From: Gammaproteobacteria bacterium
Lineage (GTDB): Bacteria; Pseudomonadota; Gammaproteobacteria; Steroidobacterales; Steroidobacteraceae
Assembly (NCBI GenBank): GCA_030830595.1
Contig: JAURMS010000359.1
Span: 1 to 5,445, forward strand
Direction of reading: 5' to 3'
Length of the DNA stretch: 5,445 nt
The notes below the pieces were generated by a model. It was not told the DNA's origin, ran no database searches, and was given only the letters and a program-made list of their open reading frames with translations. A program made the position numbers and the translations under genes. Of this stretch, positions 1-5,445 are shown piece by piece. The stretch's first letter is position 1. The number at the start of each line of letters is the position of its first letter.

Positions 1-51
1 ACCGACGACGAAATGCGTGCCCTGGCTTCCTATGTCCAGGGCCTGCGTTGA
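1..51 (+). CDS. C-terminal end of a class I cytochrome c, probably cytochrome c4 (partial)
   Basis: The window opens inside a reading frame that gives TDDEMRALASYVQGLR and stops at TGA (49-51). An ending of the type 'E-x-x-A-(L/V)-A-S-Y-(I/V)-Q-G-L' is typical of the last helix of periplasmic di-haem cytochrome c4 and related c-type cytochromes, where the (V/I)A-x-Y pattern packs against the N-terminal helix. No CXXCH haem site is inside the window, so the assignment rests on this tail and on the neighbour: cytochrome c4 followed by dsbA is a familiar gene order in gammaproteobacteria. The protein would be a periplasmic electron carrier feeding terminal oxidases. Any other class I c-type cytochrome remains possible. 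Confidence 0.6.
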   Translation, partial: TDDEMRALASYVQGLR

Positions 52-91
52 ACCGGCCCTGCACTGAACCGGCAAGGAGGACCCCATCGCC

Positions 92-964
92 ATGATCAAT
101 CCGAAGATACAGGCCTGCCTGCTGCTGGCCGTGTTGCTGAGCGCCTGTGGTGGTGGCGGAGAGCCGCCTGGCCAAGAGTCTTCCGCTCCGACCGCACAAG
201 CTACCGACGGAGCCCCGCCGGCTGCCGAGCCTGCGGCGCCGGTGGCAGCGCCGCAAGCCAAGCCCGAGGACGGGGAGACCGTGGACGAGGTGACCTCTTC
301 CGTAAGCCCCATCGCCCAGGCGGTGGCCGCGACTACGCCCGCGCCGACCGCCGGCCTGCCCTCGCGCTGGCAGCAGGGTAAACACTTCACGGCGCTGCCG
401 GCGGCCCAACCGGTCTCGGTGGCTCCCGGCCAGGTAGAGGTCACCGAAATTTTCTGGTACGGCTGCGGACACTGCTTCACCCTGGAGCCCCAGCTGGAAG
501 CCTGGGAGCGCGGTGCAAAGCCCGACTACGTCAAGGTGGTCAGACTACCGGTGGTCTGGAACGAGGTCACCCGCGAGGATGCCCGCCTGTTCTATACCCT
601 CGAGGCGCTCGGCAAGGTGGAGGCATTGCAGCTGGTGGTGTTCCGGGAACTGCACGTGAACCGCCGCCCGCTGACCATCGTGGCCGGCAACCGGGTGGAC
701 ACGGCGGCGACCGAAAAGCGGGTCAGGGAGTTCCTGGCCGGCCATGGCGTCACTGCAGAGCAGTTTGGTGGCGTCTACAGGTCGTTTGCAGTGGAAAGCA
801 AGATTCGCCAGGCCGAGAATCTCGCTCGCCGCTACCGCGCAGATCACACGCCCATGGCCGTGGTGCAGGGCAAGTACATCACCGACGTCAGTATGGCCGG
901 TGGAGTGGAGCCACTGATGCAACTGCTCACCGATCTCGCGGTCCGCGAGCGCAGCGCCCGCTAG
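92..964 (+). CDS. dsbA: DsbA-family thiol:disulfide interchange lipoprotein
   Basis: This 290-residue protein oxidises cysteine pairs in exported proteins. ATG at 92 has a strong ribosome site (AAGGAGG, 74-80) and no competing start. The N-terminus is a lipoprotein signal: hydrophobic residues 6-18, then lipobox L-S-A-C with the lipidated cysteine at 19. Residue 20 is Gly, not Asp, so outer-membrane sorting is likely. Residues 20-90 form a low-complexity Ala/Pro/Gly/Glu tether. The thioredoxin/DsbA fold follows from about residue 93. Its active site is C125-G-H-C128 inside FWYGCGHC, with a helical insertion at about 160-245 and the cis-proline pair T253-P254 before the V-V-Q-G-K-Y strand. E. 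coli DsbA is soluble, about 190 residues mature, with CPHC; the lipid anchor, long tether and CGHC are the differences. It sits 40 bases after the cytochrome end and 27 bases before corA. DsbB is not in the window. Confidence 0.92.
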   Translation: MINPKIQACLLLAVLLSACGGGGEPPGQESSAPTAQATDGAPPAAEPAAPVAAPQAKPEDGETVDEVTSSVSPIAQAVAATTPAPTAGLPSRWQQGKHFTALPAAQPVSVAPGQVEVTEIFWYGCGHCFTLEPQLEAWERGAKPDYVKVVRLPVVWNEVTREDARLFYTLEALGKVEALQLVVFRELHVNRRPLTIVAGNRVDTAATEKRVREFLAGHGVTAEQFGGVYRSFAVESKIRQAENLARRYRADHTPMAVVQGKYITDVSMAGGVEPLMQLLTDLAVRERSAR

Positions 965-991
965 GCCAGCGACGGGCTCGGGTCACCCTGC

Positions 992-1963
992 GTGCTCCAG
1001 TGTTTCGTTCCGGAGCCGCAGGGCCTCGTCAGGCTTGAGCCGACGCCCGAGGTCATTCCGGCTGGCTGCCTCTGGCTGGACCTGCTGGACCCGACCCCCG
1101 CCGAAGAACAGGCGGTGGAACGGCTGCTCGGGGTGGAGGTGCCCACCCGCGAGGAAATGAAGGAGATCGAAACCTCCAGCCGCTTGTATGAGGAGCGCGG
1201 CGCCCTGTACATGACGGCCACGGTGGTGGCCCGCATCGACAGCGACCGCCCGGAGGCCACTGCCGTGACCTTCATCCTGGCCGGCAATACGCTGATCACC
1301 AACCGCCACCTCGATCCCCTGCCCTTCCGCCGCTTCGCCAGCTACGCGGCCCGGCACCCGGGCTCGACCGGATCAGGGCTGGCCGTACTGGCCGGACTGC
1401 TCGAGTCGATCATCGAACGCATGGCGGACACGCTGGAACGGATCAGCCTGGACATCGACGAGCTCTCGGCGGACATCTTTGCGAGACCGGCCACCAGTCG
1501 CGACGGCACTCGTGACCTCCGCGCAATCCTCGAGCGCATCGGACGGACTGGCGAACTCATCTCGAAGTCCCGCGAAAGCCTGGTCACCATCGGTCGCGTG
1601 CTCGGTTATCTGCAGCAATCCGGGCATCACGGCCTCGTGCACGAGATCCGTTCAAGGCTGAAGTCACTCTCGCGTGACACGCTGGCCCTGTCGGACCATG
1701 CCTCGTTCATCAGCGGCAAGACCACCTTCCTGCTCGAGGCCACGCTCGGCCTGATCAACATCGAACAGAACAACATCATCAAGATTTTTTCCGTGGCCGC
1801 GGTGGCCTTCCTGCCGCCTACCCTGATTGCCAGCATCTACGGCATGAATTTCCACTTCATGCCCGAACTGGACTGGCCACTGGGCTACCCGCTGGCCCTG
1901 CTGATGATGCTGGCCTCGGCGATCGTGCCCTATCTTTATTTCAGGCGACGCGGCTGGCTGTAG
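992..1963 (+). CDS. corA: CorA-family magnesium/cobalt channel protein
   Basis: This 323-residue protein belongs to the CorA family, pentameric inner-membrane channels that take up Mg2+ (also Co2+ and Ni2+) down the membrane potential. The signature GMN is at residues 284-286 (YGMNFHFMPEL), after the first membrane helix (about 259-283); the second helix is about 296-315 and ends in an Arg-rich cytoplasmic tail (FRRRGWL). The long soluble N-terminal domain carries the usual VPTREEMKEIE and LITNRH segments and the coiled stalk helices (about 130-255). Length matches the family. The start is GTG at 992, the only start codon after the dsbA stop; it gives the expected beginning MLQCFVPEPQG. No good Shine-Dalgarno sequence precedes it (only a GGG at 980-982), so translation may be coupled to dsbA, whose stop lies 27 bases upstream in the same frame. 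Confidence 0.94.
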   Translation: MLQCFVPEPQGLVRLEPTPEVIPAGCLWLDLLDPTPAEEQAVERLLGVEVPTREEMKEIETSSRLYEERGALYMTATVVARIDSDRPEATAVTFILAGNTLITNRHLDPLPFRRFASYAARHPGSTGSGLAVLAGLLESIIERMADTLERISLDIDELSADIFARPATSRDGTRDLRAILERIGRTGELISKSRESLVTIGRVLGYLQQSGHHGLVHEIRSRLKSLSRDTLALSDHASFISGKTTFLLEATLGLINIEQNNIIKIFSVAAVAFLPPTLIASIYGMNFHFMPELDWPLGYPLALLMMLASAIVPYLYFRRRGWL

Positions 1964-1964
1964 G

Positions 1965-1988
1965 AAAAGCTGGCGCGCCCGGCGGGAT
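1965..1988 (-). repeat. Direct repeat copy 1: displaced tRNA-Arg 3' end plus trailer
   Basis: These 24 bases are identical to 2128-2151. Read on the minus strand they hold the end of the T-loop, the 3' half of the T-stem, the 3' acceptor strand, discriminator G, CCA and the first six trailer bases (GCTTTT). The copy begins one base after the corA stop. Matching ends inside the T-loop. No tRNA body accompanies this copy, so it is a remnant or an attachment-site-like duplicate, not a tRNA gene. Confidence 0.85.
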
Positions 1989-2086
1989 GGCTCGCGGCGC
2001 TACGCCGCTCGGCCTCCGGCTCGCCGCGCTGCGCGCGACGACCTGCGCCCGCGCCCACGCGGGCTGGCCGAACCCGACACTCTCTC

Positions 2087-2210
<124 letters not shown>

Positions 2211-2230
2211 GCTGTCTTCAGGAGGCGATG

Positions 2231-2260
2231 ATTCTACCGGCCGCAGGCCCATTGCGTCCA
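2231..2260 (-). promoter_or_regulatory. Sigma-70-type promoter of tRNA-Arg
   Basis: On the minus strand, TGGACG (2255-2260; 4 of 6 to TTGACA) and TAGAAT (2231-2236; 5 of 6 to TATAAT) are 18 bases apart. The -10 box ends 20 bases before the mature tRNA 5' end, leaving a leader of about 14 bases for RNase P. Position and box quality fit a stable-RNA promoter. Confidence 0.65.
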
Positions 2261-2270
2261 TGCGCCAACT

Positions 2271-2299
2271 TTCTCGCCGGCTGCCCACGGGGCTATAAT
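2271..2299 (+). promoter_or_regulatory. Sigma-70-type promoter of the cytochrome c5 gene
   Basis: A perfect TATAAT lies at 2294-2299. The -35 position with a 17-base spacer is TTCTCG (2271-2276), a weak match, so an activator or extended contacts may contribute. The predicted start at about 2306 leaves a 5' leader of about 31 bases before the GTG at 2337. The promoter is back to back with that of tRNA-Arg, the two -35 regions being about 10 bases apart. Confidence 0.6.
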
Positions 2300-2336
2300 C
2301 AACGGGTTAAGCAACGTCCCAGACAGCGGAGCCCCT

Positions 2337-2855
2337 GTGAGCAAGCAAGACGACCATTTCTTCAACGTGTTCGGCGCCGTAATCGGCATCCTCGTCGCGG
2401 TCACGGTGGCCCTGTTCGTGCTCGCCCGCATGCTCGGCGCCGGCGACTCCCGGAATGATCCCCTCCAGCAGGCAGAAGTAGCTGGTCGCACGGCCGCTTT
2501 CGGCCAGGTCGCGGTTGCAGGCCAGGACAACTCCGCGCTGGCCATCCTGCCCACGCCCTCTGCCGGGGACGCTGCCGACGCCGGCATGACTGCGGCACTG
2601 CCCGCCGACGGACCAGCTACTTACGAGGCCGTTTGCGGCACTTGCCATGCCAACGGCATCGGCGGGGCGCCGAAAATGGGGGACCGTCTGGCCTGGTCGA
2701 CCCGCATCGCCCAGGGAACGGATACCCTCAACAAGCACGCCATCGAGGGCTACCAGGGCTCGGCCGGGTATATGCCCGCCAAGGGCGGGCGAGCCGACCT
2801 GACTGACGAGCTCGTCGCCCAGGCCGTGCAGTACATGGTGGAACAATCACGCTGA
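2337..2855 (+). CDS. Cytochrome c5-family protein with N-terminal membrane anchor
   Basis: This 172-residue protein is a mono-haem c-type cytochrome that carries electrons in the respiratory chain on the periplasmic face. The haem site is C100-G-T-C103-H104, and the distal ligand is probably Met146 in GYMPAKGG; both patterns fit the c5 family. Residues 9-31 are a single hydrophobic helix (FNVFGAVIGILVAVTVALFV) with no cleavage site, so the protein is probably anchored by it. An Ala-rich linker (about 35-90) connects the helix to the haem domain (92-172). The start is GTG at 2337 with GGAG at 2328-2331, five bases away; MSKQDDHFF is a typical opening for this group. A perfect TATAAT lies upstream. 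The stop codon is one base from the stop of comM on the other strand. Haem attachment needs the Ccm system, which is not in the window. Confidence 0.9.
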   Translation: MSKQDDHFFNVFGAVIGILVAVTVALFVLARMLGAGDSRNDPLQQAEVAGRTAAFGQVAVAGQDNSALAILPTPSAGDAADAGMTAALPADGPATYEAVCGTCHANGIGGAPKMGDRLAWSTRIAQGTDTLNKHAIEGYQGSAGYMPAKGGRADLTDELVAQAVQYMVEQSR

Positions 2856-2856
2856 G

Positions 2857-4368
2857 TCATCCGCCCGCGGGACTTCGATCGAGTCTCCGATAGGACAAGG
2901 CTTCGGCCAGGTCGGGCTGCTCCATCCGCGCGCGCCCGGCCAGGTCGGCGACGGTCCTGGCTACCTGCCTGACCTTGACCTGGGCCCTCGCAGAGAGCCC
3001 CAGACGGTGGGTGGCGTCCTCCAGCCACAGGGCGAGGGCAGGTTCGACCGCGCAAGCCCCCTCCAGAGACTCGCCCTCCAGCCGGGCATTCAACGCCCCG
3101 CGCCGCGATTGAACTTCCCTCGCGGCCTCGACGCGGGCAGCCACGGTGGCAGTCGACTCGCTCGGAGACGAATCGGCGGGGCTGCTGCGCCCAGTCGATG
3201 GCTGCATGAACACGTGCAGGTCGATTCGGTCCACCAGCGGCCCCGATACCCGCCCGGCGTAGCGATGCACCTGGGAAGGACTGCAGCGACAGCGATCCGC
3301 CCGGTATCCGGCAAAGCCGCAAGGACACGGGTTCATGGCTGCCACTAGCTGGAACCGGGCCGGAAAATTCGCCCGATAGCCGGCTCGAACCACCCTGACG
3401 CTCCCGCATTCGAGTGGCTCGCGCAGGGCCTCCAGAACGGCCCGGTTGAACTCGGGCAGCTCGTCGAGGAACAGCACCCCATGATGGGCCAGTGACACCT
3501 CGCCCGGCATGGGGCGGCTGCCGCCACCGACAATGGCCGAGGCGGACGCAGCATGGTGGGGTGCACGAAAAGGGCGGCAGTGCCAGCTCGCGTTATCCAG
3601 GTCCCTGCCGGTGAGTGAGCGGACCATCGCGCACTCGGTCGCTTCCTCAGCCGAGAGCGGCGGCAGCAGCCCGGTCATGCGCGTGGCCAGCATGCTTTTG
3701 CCAGCCCCGGGAGGTCCCACCATCAGCAGCGCGTGCCCGCCCGCAGCCGCAATTTCCAGGGCCCGCCTCGCTGCGGACTGGCCGCGAACCTCTGCCAGCT
3801 CGGGCGCCTGGGCACATCGATGAGGCGTGACGGGTCTGGAAGCGGAGAAGTACCCAGTACCGCCGTCACGCAGGGCTGCGACGAGGGCCGTGAGGTCCGG
3901 CACCGCGAGGACCCGGGCACTGGTCGCCAGACGGGCCTCCCCCTCGTTGGCCTTTGGCACCACCACACTGCGACCCTCGCCGGCGGCCCTGACGGTGGCG
4001 ACCAGCAATCCGGGGACTGTCCGCAGGGCGCCAGCGAGCGACAACTCGCCGTATAACTCCACCTGTTGCAGCCATTCCGCCGGAATCTGTCCAGACGCAG
4101 CCAGCAACCCCATGGCAATCGCCAGGTCGTAGCGGCCTCCCTCCTTGGGCAGGTCCGCTGGCGAGAGGTTAACGACGATTCGACCTGCGGGGACTGAGTA
4201 GCCCGAATTGATCAGGGCTGCCTGGACCCGCTCGCGGCTCTCGCGAACCGCCGCCTCGGCCAGCCCGACCAGGGTAAATTGAGGCAGGCCGTTGCCGCAG
4301 TAGACCTCGACGGTGACCAGCGGAGCCTCCATGCCCAGCTGGGCACGGGTGTAGGCGCTGGCCGTCAC
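2857..4368 (-). CDS. comM: ComM/YifB-family AAA+ ATPase (Mg-chelatase-like)
   Basis: This 503-residue protein belongs to the YifB/ComM family. Studied members are hexameric helicases that drive branch migration during natural transformation; many carriers are not known to be competent. The N-terminal Lon-S16-like domain (about 1-165) has APLVTVEV and NLSPADLPKEGGRYDL. The AAA+ module has Walker A GPPGAGKS (218-225), Walker B VLFLDE (298-303) and sensor Asn346 in NPCPCG. Cysteines 348, 350, 360 and 362 form the family's Cys cluster, and Arg381 in the SGPLVDRIDL segment is a candidate catalytic arginine. The C-terminal Mg-chelatase helical domain (about 405-495) includes SARAQVKVRQVARTVADL and ALSYRR. 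I chose GTG at 4368 because MTASAYTRAQLG matches the usual family start; the frame stays open to 4566, but that part overlaps ubiK. The ribosome site is poor, and ubiK ends 31 bases upstream, suggesting one operon. Confidence 0.93.
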   Translation of the reverse strand: MTASAYTRAQLGMEAPLVTVEVYCGNGLPQFTLVGLAEAAVRESRERVQAALINSGYSVPAGRIVVNLSPADLPKEGGRYDLAIAMGLLAASGQIPAEWLQQVELYGELSLAGALRTVPGLLVATVRAAGEGRSVVVPKANEGEARLATSARVLAVPDLTALVAALRDGGTGYFSASRPVTPHRCAQAPELAEVRGQSAARRALEIAAAGGHALLMVGPPGAGKSMLATRMTGLLPPLSAEEATECAMVRSLTGRDLDNASWHCRPFRAPHHAASASAIVGGGSRPMPGEVSLAHHGVLFLDELPEFNRAVLEALREPLECGSVRVVRAGYRANFPARFQLVAAMNPCPCGFAGYRADRCRCSPSQVHRYAGRVSGPLVDRIDLHVFMQPSTGRSSPADSSPSESTATVAARVEAAREVQSRRGALNARLEGESLEGACAVEPALALWLEDATHRLGLSARAQVKVRQVARTVADLAGRARMEQPDLAEALSYRRLDRSPAGG

Positions 4369-4399
4369 GACGGCCGGACCGGGTTCCTGTCGGTACCAA

Positions 4400-4636
4400 C
4401 TACTCCAGCGCGGCGAGGCGCTGTTCCAGGGCCTCCAGTTTTTCGCGGGTTCGCCTGAGGACCGCCGCCTGGACGTCGAATTCCTGCCGGGTGACCAGGT
4501 CGAGCCGGGCGAGCCCCCCCTGTAGCAGGGACCTGAAATTGCGTTGCAGGTCGTCGCGCAGGGCACCCACCGCTCCAGGGACGGCAGCCGCCAGTCGCCG
4601 GGCCAGTTCGTCGAGCTGTGCAGGGTCTGGGTTCAT
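4400..4636 (-). CDS. ubiK: Ubiquinone biosynthesis accessory factor UbiK
   Basis: This 78-residue protein matches the UbiK (YqiC/BMFP) family. In E. coli, UbiK binds UbiJ and supports the aerobic hydroxylation steps of ubiquinone synthesis in the soluble Ubi complex. The conserved core is RLDLVTRQEFDVQAAVLRRT (residues about 46-65), followed by a short C-terminal coiled coil (REKLEALEQRLAALE); the N-terminal half is an amphipathic helix. The protein ends right after the coiled coil, without the tail seen in E. coli. ATG at 4636 is chosen because GGAGG (4642-4646) lies five bases upstream and MNPDPAQLDELAR matches family starts; the frame extends to 4720 without support. It precedes comM, probably in one transcript, and faces away from the PII-like gene. 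Confidence 0.93.
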   Translation of the reverse strand: MNPDPAQLDELARRLAAAVPGAVGALRDDLQRNFRSLLQGGLARLDLVTRQEFDVQAAVLRRTREKLEALEQRLAALE

Positions 4637-4738
4637 GATGGCCTCCGTGTTCGTCCCCAGCATCCGGTGAGGGAGCCTCCCGGTCAAGCGCCGCCCCGTG
4701 AACAGGCAGACAGTCACCACCGACGCTCCAAAATAGTG

Positions 4739-4760
4739 CGGCGGTCATCCGATGACGCCG
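4739..4760. promoter_or_regulatory. Palindromic candidate operator between ubiK and the PII-like gene
   Basis: Bases 4744-4749 (GTCATC) and 4751-4756 (GATGAC) are perfect inverted repeats around a single C. The symmetry continues as CGGC (4739-4742) against GCCG (4757-4760), with one extra G at 4743. The site is about 43 bases upstream of the -24 box of the sigma-54 promoter and about 100 bases upstream of the ubiK start. It does not match the NtrC half-site pattern GCAC...GTGC. The one-base centre argues for a protein-binding site, not an RNA hairpin. Confidence 0.35.
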
Positions 4761-4802
4761 TCGCGGGACTGGCAAGCGGTTGATTTGCCTTGCTGAGGCC
4801 AA

Positions 4803-4818
4803 TGGCATGGAAACTGCA
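4803..4818 (+). promoter_or_regulatory. Sigma-54 (RpoN) -24/-12 promoter of the PII-like gene operon
   Basis: The sequence TGGCATGGAAACTGCA fits TGGCACG-N4-TTGCW with two mismatches. The invariant GG (4804-4805) and GC (4816-4817) are exactly 12 bases apart. Transcription would start near 4829, leaving a leader of about 60 bases before the PII-like start. Sigma-54 with NtrC is the usual control of glnK-amtB operons in proteobacteria. I did not find a clear NtrC enhancer pair upstream. Confidence 0.7.
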
Positions 4819-4887
4819 ATCATGGAGCAGGACGGTAGTGGATCCCGCGGGGCTCCGGTTCGGGCATATGTGTCTGGAGGACGCAGA

Positions 4888-5274
4888 TTGGGCATGAAAC
4901 TCGTCACCGCCGTGGTGAGGCCGCATTGCCTGGAGGACCTCCGCATTGCAGTCGCTCAGATGGGCATTGGCAACCTGACCGTGACGGAGATCGAGCTCTA
5001 CGAAGACCGAGTCAGCCGGACCGAGTACTACCGAGGGCACGAATACCGGCAGATGTGGGAGCAGCGGCTGCGGGTTGAACTGACGGTGGAGGAAGACCTC
5101 GCCGAGCAGGTGACGGAGGCCGTATGCAACATCGCCCGTGCCGGCCGGGGAGAAGCCGGGCAGGTGTTGTGGTCGAGGATTGGTGCAGCCTGGGACTGGA
5201 GGGACAACACTCCCGGCCCCGGGCGGCAGGAAGAAGCGTTGCAGAAACTGATGACCGTTGGAGGAAACAAGTGA
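4888..5274 (+). CDS. Divergent PII-family (GlnB/GlnK-like) signalling protein
   Basis: The frame gives a PII-like protein. Numbered from the Met of MKLVTAVVRP (ATG 4894), it has 126 residues and aligns with E. coli GlnB without gaps through residue 103. Conserved features are the first beta strand, Gly24, T29-V-T-E32, and the T-loop YRGHEY with Tyr46 and Tyr51 (Tyr51 is the uridylylation site in GlnB/GlnK). Many ligand residues differ: Gly35, Gly37, Gln39 and Lys40 become Leu, Glu, Arg and Val; Lys58 becomes Arg; the B-loop TGKIGDGK becomes AGRGEAGQ; Arg101 becomes Asp, with Arg103 kept. A tail of about 14 residues extends past the normal 112. TTG at 4888 is favoured because GGAGG (4876-4880) lies seven bases upstream; ATG 4894 is the alternative. 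The frame opens at TTG 4780, but that precedes the sigma-54 promoter. The stop overlaps the next gene. Sensing of ATP/2-oxoglutarate is probably altered; AmtB is the likely partner. Confidence 0.8.
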   Translation: MGMKLVTAVVRPHCLEDLRIAVAQMGIGNLTVTEIELYEDRVSRTEYYRGHEYRQMWEQRLRVELTVEEDLAEQVTEAVCNIARAGRGEAGQVLWSRIGAAWDWRDNTPGPGRQEEALQKLMTVGGNK

Positions 5275-5445
5275 ACACATCGACACCAGTGGCTCAGGCC
5301 GTCACTTCGCGGCCCTTGCGGCACAGCTCGGATCGGCTGTCGTACCTGACCCGGATGGCCGCCCTGGCCTTCCTGCTGCTGTTCGCCGCAGCGTTGTTGC
5401 TGCCGGGACTGGCCTTCGCGGAGGAGGCAGCCGTCGAGGCGGTCG
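5271..5445 (+). CDS. N-terminus of an exported membrane protein, probably ammonium transporter AmtB (partial)
   Basis: GTG at 5271 overlaps the PII-like stop by four bases (GTGA) and has GGAGG at 5260-5264, six bases upstream. The frame is open for 58 codons to the window edge. Residues 1-28 are polar and basic. Residues 29-50 form a hydrophobic signal sequence (MAALAFLLLFAAALLLPGLA) with a likely cleavage after A-F-A at 50, followed by acidic EEAAVEAV. Many proteobacterial AmtB proteins have a cleaved signal peptide and a short acidic periplasmic start, and amtB is the usual partner downstream of glnK under sigma-54 control. No transporter segment lies in the window, so AmtB is inferred from context only. 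ATG 5355 is an alternative start but lacks a ribosome site. Confidence 0.6.
   Translation, partial: MNTSTPVAQAVTSRPLRHSSDRLSYLTRMAALAFLLLFAAALLLPGLAFAEEAAVEAV

Noticed and set aside
49..73. Nine-base direct repeat TGAACCGGC at 49-57 and 65-73
   Set aside because: It overlaps the stop codon of the cytochrome gene and may be a small local duplication; it is too short to support a function.
2869..2887. Hairpin just after the cytochrome c5 stop as a terminator
   Set aside because: The stem is only six pairs with a wobble and is not followed by a T-run; it lies within the comM coding end.
2750..3409. Minus-strand open frame of 219 codons
   Set aside because: It is an alternative frame inside comM and the end of the cytochrome c5 gene; its composition is typical of out-of-frame high-GC DNA.
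4671..4681. GGGAG-C-CTCCC palindrome upstream of ubiK
   Set aside because: It is short, with a one-base centre and no extended symmetry; likely chance in GC-rich DNA.
4659..4687. Possible sigma-70 promoter for ubiK on the minus strand (TTGACC, 17 bases, GATGCT)
   Set aside because: The -35 box is good (5 of 6) and the position is right, but the -10 box is poor, so I do not call it.
4771..4793. TGGCAAG...TTGC-like sequence as a second sigma-54 promoter
   Set aside because: The GG and GC pairs are not at the required 12-base spacing; the site at 4803-4818 is far better.
4365..4946. Minus-strand open frame of 193 codons
   Set aside because: It overlaps ubiK in another frame and runs into the sigma-54 promoter region and the PII-like gene; the translation is Arg/Pro/Gly-rich with no family resemblance.

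Overview
The window is high-GC chromosomal DNA, most likely from a gammaproteobacterium (Chromatiales/Xanthomonadales/Pseudomonas-like). The evidence is a cytochrome c4 end followed by a DsbA gene, a cytochrome c5, a ubiK-comM pair, and next to that pair, facing away, a PII-type gene starting an operon behind a sigma-54 promoter. As I recall, Pseudomonas and its relatives have a similar ubiK/yifB versus glnK/amtB layout. Genus cannot be fixed from this sequence.

Left part (1-1963, + strand): the last 16 codons of a probable cytochrome c4, then a lipoprotein DsbA with a CGHC active site on a long Ala/Pro-rich tether, then a CorA-type Mg2+/Co2+ channel that starts with GTG 27 bases after the dsbA stop. 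The three lie close enough to be co-transcribed.

Middle (1964-2336): no protein gene. It holds tRNA-Arg(CCG) on the minus strand. Beyond its 3' end are about 165 bases of tRNA-derived mosaic: a second copy of the tRNA 3' end as a 24-base direct repeat beside the corA stop, and an inverted copy of the T-arm that could pair with the tRNA's own T-arm. Back-to-back promoters then drive the tRNA leftward and a membrane-anchored cytochrome c5 rightward.

Right part: cytochrome c5 (+) runs tail to tail into comM/yifB (-), with one base between the two stop codons. comM follows ubiK on the minus strand. From the ubiK start there is a 251-base gap holding a near-perfect palindrome and a strong -24/-12 (sigma-54) promoter match. 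This drives a PII-like gene on the plus strand that overlaps the start of a secreted or membrane protein cut by the window edge, probably an ammonium transporter AmtB.

The most unusual gene is the PII-like protein. It lines up with E. coli GlnB without gaps through residue 103 and keeps Tyr46 and Tyr51, but it has lost most residues used for ATP and 2-oxoglutarate binding (Gln39, Lys58, Thr83, Gly87, Lys90, Arg101). Together with the sigma-54 promoter this suggests a nitrogen-controlled but ligand-altered PII. Otherwise the window is ordinary housekeeping and respiratory DNA, and I see no defence system, CRISPR array or insertion sequence.
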